From Listeria rocourtiae FSL F6-920 (lineage in GTDB: Bacteria; Bacillota; Bacilli; Lactobacillales; Listeriaceae), in NCBI RefSeq assembly GCF_000525975.1, contig NZ_AODK01000022.1:1-64000 (forward strand): a DNA stretch of 64,000 bases. The letters run 5' to 3'. The position numbers were made by a program, and so were the translations under genes. Below are positions 60,759-64,000 of the stretch, piece by piece (the first letter of the stretch is position 1; every line of letters starts with the position of its first letter). Under the pieces are notes generated by a model. The model was not told the DNA's origin, did not search any database, and saw only the letters and a list, made by a program, of their open reading frames with translations.

Positions 60759-61896
60759 AGGTATTCCTTCTTTCTGTGAGGGTTATTTGGCGTTCGGCGC
60801 TAATTAGAAATCCAACGCCGCATGATAATGTGATAGTAGATGTACCGCCAAAGCTAATAAATGGTAGCGGAACACCAGTGAGGGGGATGAGACCACTGAC
60901 GCCACCGAGATTAAGGATGGCTTGGACGGCAATCCATGTCGCAAAGCCGATACAGATGGATGCATCGAATGCAGAATGACTGCGGAGTGCGATGTGAAAG
61001 GCTTTTCCGATGAAAAATAGGATGAGGCTTAGGCTGATAAGAATGCCGATGATACCGAGTTCCTCTGCAATGATGGCACTAATAAAATCGGTATGGGATT
61101 CTGGCAGGAATCCGAGTTTTTGGATGCTTTGTCCGAACCCTTTGCCAAATATGCCACCGTCTGCAATCGCGTAGTAGCCGTTTCTGAGCTGATAGGAGGC
61201 GTCGAGGTTTGCTTCACTGAATGGATTAAGGAAGGCGAAACGACCGAGCCGGGCTTGACTGAAAAAATCGGGATGAAGCAAGTAGACGGTGCCTAGACTT
61301 AATATGGTAAATAGGATAATAGTGAATCCGATTTGCCCAAGTCTACGCGCTGTTAGTCCAGATGTTAGTAGTTGCGCAGCAAAAATACATAGAACGATGA
61401 AGCTTGTACCTAAATCTGGTTGCAAAATAATGAGTCCAGCGCAAAATAGAACATAGATAACGAGTAAGTAAGTGACGCGATTGGATTGTGTCATTTGCTT
61501 GAAGTAGTGCACGATGAAGTTTCCCGTAACAATGATGAGAAGCATTTTAACGAGTTCCGTAGGTTGTAGTGTTGCGCTACCGAACTGAATCCAGCGCTGG
61601 GCATTGTTTGTTGTGGTGCCGGTGAGTAGGACAAGAATTAGCAGGAAGACAGTGATGCCACCTGCTAATTTCATCGTTTTTTTCGTGCAAAAAGGTGTTG
61701 TTTTTAATTTGGCAAAGAAGAATAGGCATGCAAGCCCAATCGTGTAAAAGATGGCTTGCCGAATGGCGAAATGTTCGCTGGATACGGCATAGCGATTGCC
61801 TGCAGATGCATAGCTGGCGCTGTATATCATCAGGCAACTCCAGATTCCTGTGGCGAGATAAGCGATAACGATGATACGGTTTCGTTTTGTAAACAT
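60742..61896 (-). CDS. ftsW2: SEDS family protein, FtsW2-like
   Basis: A 384-residue SEDS glycosyltransferase beginning MFTKRNRIIVIAYLATGIWS. It carries RWIQFGSATLQPTELVKM, FLPESHTDFISAIIAEELG and PLPFISFGGTS. It corresponds to lmo2688 (FtsW2), whose expression in L. monocytogenes responds to cell-wall stress. ATG 61896 overlaps the mgtA stop (TGATG). An upstream in-frame start at 61989 lies inside mgtA and is rejected. Confidence 0.88.
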   Translation of the reverse strand: MFTKRNRIIVIAYLATGIWSCLMIYSASYASAGNRYAVSSEHFAIRQAIFYTIGLACLFFFAKLKTTPFCTKKTMKLAGGITVFLLILVLLTGTTTNNAQRWIQFGSATLQPTELVKMLLIIVTGNFIVHYFKQMTQSNRVTYLLVIYVLFCAGLIILQPDLGTSFIVLCIFAAQLLTSGLTARRLGQIGFTIILFTILSLGTVYLLHPDFFSQARLGRFAFLNPFSEANLDASYQLRNGYYAIADGGIFGKGFGQSIQKLGFLPESHTDFISAIIAEELGIIGILISLSLILFFIGKAFHIALRSHSAFDASICIGFATWIAVQAILNLGGVSGLIPLTGVPLPFISFGGTSTITLSCGVGFLISAERQITLTERRNTYANQQ

Positions 61897-64000
61897 CAAC
61901 TTAAATCCAATCGTTGAATTTCTTGATGTAGAGTTTTTTTGGCGATTTGAACGGTTATCATGTAGCCAACGAGAATCGCTATGAGCCATGGAAAGTAGCT
62001 GAGTGGGAGGTTGACGAGTCCAATGTTATGACCAAACGATGTGAATGGAATGATAATACCTATACCCATCACAATAAGAGTGGAAATCATCACCGGAGCG
62101 GCTGCTCGACTCTGGATGAATGGGATTTTTTCTGTACGAATCATGTGAACGACGAGCGTTTGTGTGAGTAGGCCGACAACGAACCAGCCACTTTGGAATA
62201 ATGCCTGTTCTGCGATAGTATTGGCGCTAAAGACGAACCACATGAGAGCGAACGTAAGAATGTCAAAAATCGAGCTAACTGGACCAATTAAAAGAATGAA
62301 GCGTAACATATTTTTTCTATCCCATTTCCGTGGCTTTTTCAAGAAAGATTCGTCCATTTTATCCCATGGGAGTGTCATTTGAGATACGTCATACATGAGA
62401 TTTTGCAGGAGTAGGTGAATCGATAACATTGGTAAAAACGGCAGAAAAGCGCTGGCTACTAGAACGCTAAACACGTTTCCAAAATTGGAGCTGGCTGTCA
62501 TTTTCATGTATTTTAGAATATTTCCGAAGACGTTTCGACCTTCCGTTACGGCGTCGTTTAGAATCGTTAAACTCTTTTCGAGTAGAATAACGGAGCTTGC
62601 GTCCTTGGTTATATCGGCGGCAGTATCAACGGAGATACCAACATCTGCTTTACGCAATGCTGGGGCGTCATTGATTCCATCGCCCATAAAACCAACTGTG
62701 TGCCCATCTTTTCGCAGTAGATGAATGATGCGCGATTTCTGAGTTGGTGTGAGTTTTGCGAAAATGTGATGCGTTCTAGTTGCTTCGGTTAGCTCATCGT
62801 CATACATAAAGTCGATATCTGAGCCTAGTAGAAACTTATCGGATGGAATACCAACTTGGTTACAAATGGTCTGCGCTACAATCTCATTGTCGCCTGTAAG
62901 AACCTTTACAGTAACTCCATGATTGTGTAATGAGGCAATCGCGGGTTTTGCGGACGGCTTGGCAGGATCTAAGAATCCGAGGAAACCAATCAATGTCATA
63001 TTTTGTTCATCGATGACGGAGAACGATTCTTTCTCTGTCTTCGTTTTTGTGGCGATGGCAATAACACGCATTCCGCTTCGATTCATTTGTTCGCACTGGA
63101 TGTGCAGGCGTTTCTTGATTGTATCAGTTAGCGGCATGACGGCACCATTTTCTTCGAGTTGAGAGCAAACATCGAACATCTCGGTAATCGCGCCTTTAGT
63201 AATCATTTCGATGCTATTTTTTTTTTCGCAAAATGACGCTAAGGCGACGACGGGCAAAGTCAAACGGAATTTCATCGATTTTTTCTGGTATTGTGAACCG
63301 CGCGCTGTCACCGATTTTTTCCATGTGTGAAATGATGGCGTGATCCATAATGTTTTTCCACCCTGTTTGGAAGTGGCTATTTTGGAAGGCGAGTGCTAAT
63401 ACTTTATTGGAAGTTTCGCCAGTTGTATCAATATGTTCAATGAGTTCGACTTTATCTTTGGTCAGCGTTCCGGTTTTGTCGGTACAAAGAACGTCCATCG
63501 CACCTAAGTTTTGAATCGCGCTCAGCTCTTTAATGATGACTTTCTTTTTAGCCATCCGAGTGGCGCCTTTTGCGAGGTTAGTGTTGACAATCATAGGCAA
63601 CATTTCTGGTGTCAGACCTACAGCAACAGCTACGGCGAATAGAAATGCTTCGGTCCAGTTGCCTTTCATAATCCCATTAATTAGAAAAACGATTGGAACC
63701 ATAACGAGCATGAGGTACATCAGTAGTTTTGAAATCGACTTAACGCCTTTATCAAAACTGGTTTCATCACGTTTGGCGAGCGCCTCTTGAGAGAGGGAGC
63801 CAAAAATGGTGTTATCGCCAGTTTTTAGAATAAGCGCCTTACCTTGGCCACTAATAACATCTGTTCCCATAAATGCCAAATTGTCACGTTCAAAAATGCT
63901 AAGATTTTTTTCTGTAGCTTCGGCGAATTTTTCCACAGGGATGGATTCCCCTGTGAGCGGAGATTGATTGATAAACAGATCCTTCGCTTCGATTATTCGG
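61896..64000 (-). CDS. mgtA: Magnesium-translocating P-type ATPase, 5' end beyond window (frameshifted in this sequence)
   Basis: A P3B-type ATPase like lmo2689, open through the right edge of the window. The first visible residues are SPLTGESIPVEK. The phosphorylation site is CTDKTGTLTKDKVEL; MGDGINDAPALRKADVGIS is the hinge. The C-terminus has six helices. A run of ten T on the plus strand (63217-63226) breaks the frame after RRRLSVILRK; nine would give KKNSIEMITKG and an intact protein. It leads the operon mgtA-ftsW2-rodA3. Confidence 0.88.

Overview
The window is a chromosomal core segment of a low-GC Firmicute from the Listeriaceae. It resembles Listeria but does not have the L. monocytogenes gene order. 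The evidence is near-identity of RpoB, GltX and the ribosomal proteins to remembered Listeria sequences; a complete flavin-based extracellular electron transfer (EET) locus between tuf and rpsJ; and an mgtA-ftsW2-rodA3 operon like lmo2689-lmo2687. rpoBC, the str operon and the S10-spc-alpha cluster lie in one contiguous run, as in Bacillus. As I recall it, L. monocytogenes has these split on either side of the origin.

Layout. 1-263: a 68-bp-period tandem repeat upstream of yacL. 264-4.6 kb: yacL, ispD, ispF, gltX and a GNAT acetyltransferase. 4.6-8.9 kb: a cysteine-specific T-box leader carrying a large inserted structured repeat, then cysE-cysS-mrnC-rlmB-rae1. 8.9-23.2 kb: sigH, rpmG-secE, nusG, an Imm63-like orphan, rplK, rplA, rplJ-rplL, an RsmC-like methyltransferase, rpoB and rpoC. 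Gaps here hold L1-binding mimics, the L10 leader and several families of hairpin repeats. 23.6-27.6 kb: an aromatic acid exporter-like protein, a class B penicillin-binding protein with a MecA_N-type N-terminus, and a class I glutamine amidotransferase-like hydrolase. 27.7-32.5 kb: rpsL-rpsG-fusA and tuf. 32.5-40.9 kb: the EET locus, with dmkB-eetB-eetA-ndh2 on the minus strand and pplA-fmnB-dmkA-fmnA on the plus strand. 40.9-55.6 kb: S10-spc-alpha (rpsJ to rplQ). 55.8-59.6 kb: a VIT-family metal transporter and an aroE-aroD-MFS cluster that looks like quinate/shikimate use. 59.6-64.0 kb, minus strand: mgtA (cut by the window end), ftsW2 and rodA3.

The EET genes form a pathway. DmkA and DmkB make a dedicated demethylmenaquinone. 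Ndh2 passes electrons from NADH to it. EetA and EetB are accessory membrane proteins. FmnA (EcfT-like) and FmnB (ApbE-like) export flavin and attach it covalently to the surface lipoprotein PplA. The divergent ndh2/pplA intergenic region has a near-consensus cre site.

Three things need attention. (1) Seven genes (cysE, the rsmC-like gene, rpoC, fmnB, fmnA, rplW, mgtA) each carry exactly one extra base in a homopolymer run. rpoC and rplW are essential, so this is most simply systematic sequence error, and I annotate these as single genes. (2) A family of ~98-bp hairpin repeats with compensatory changes between copies occurs only at the 3' ends of sigH, rplL, rpoB and rpoC. (3) A second structured repeat of ~200-230 nt lies inside the cysE T-box leader and again in the rpoB-rpoC gap, with covarying stems. 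I see no tRNA, rRNA, CRISPR array, transposase or phage gene.
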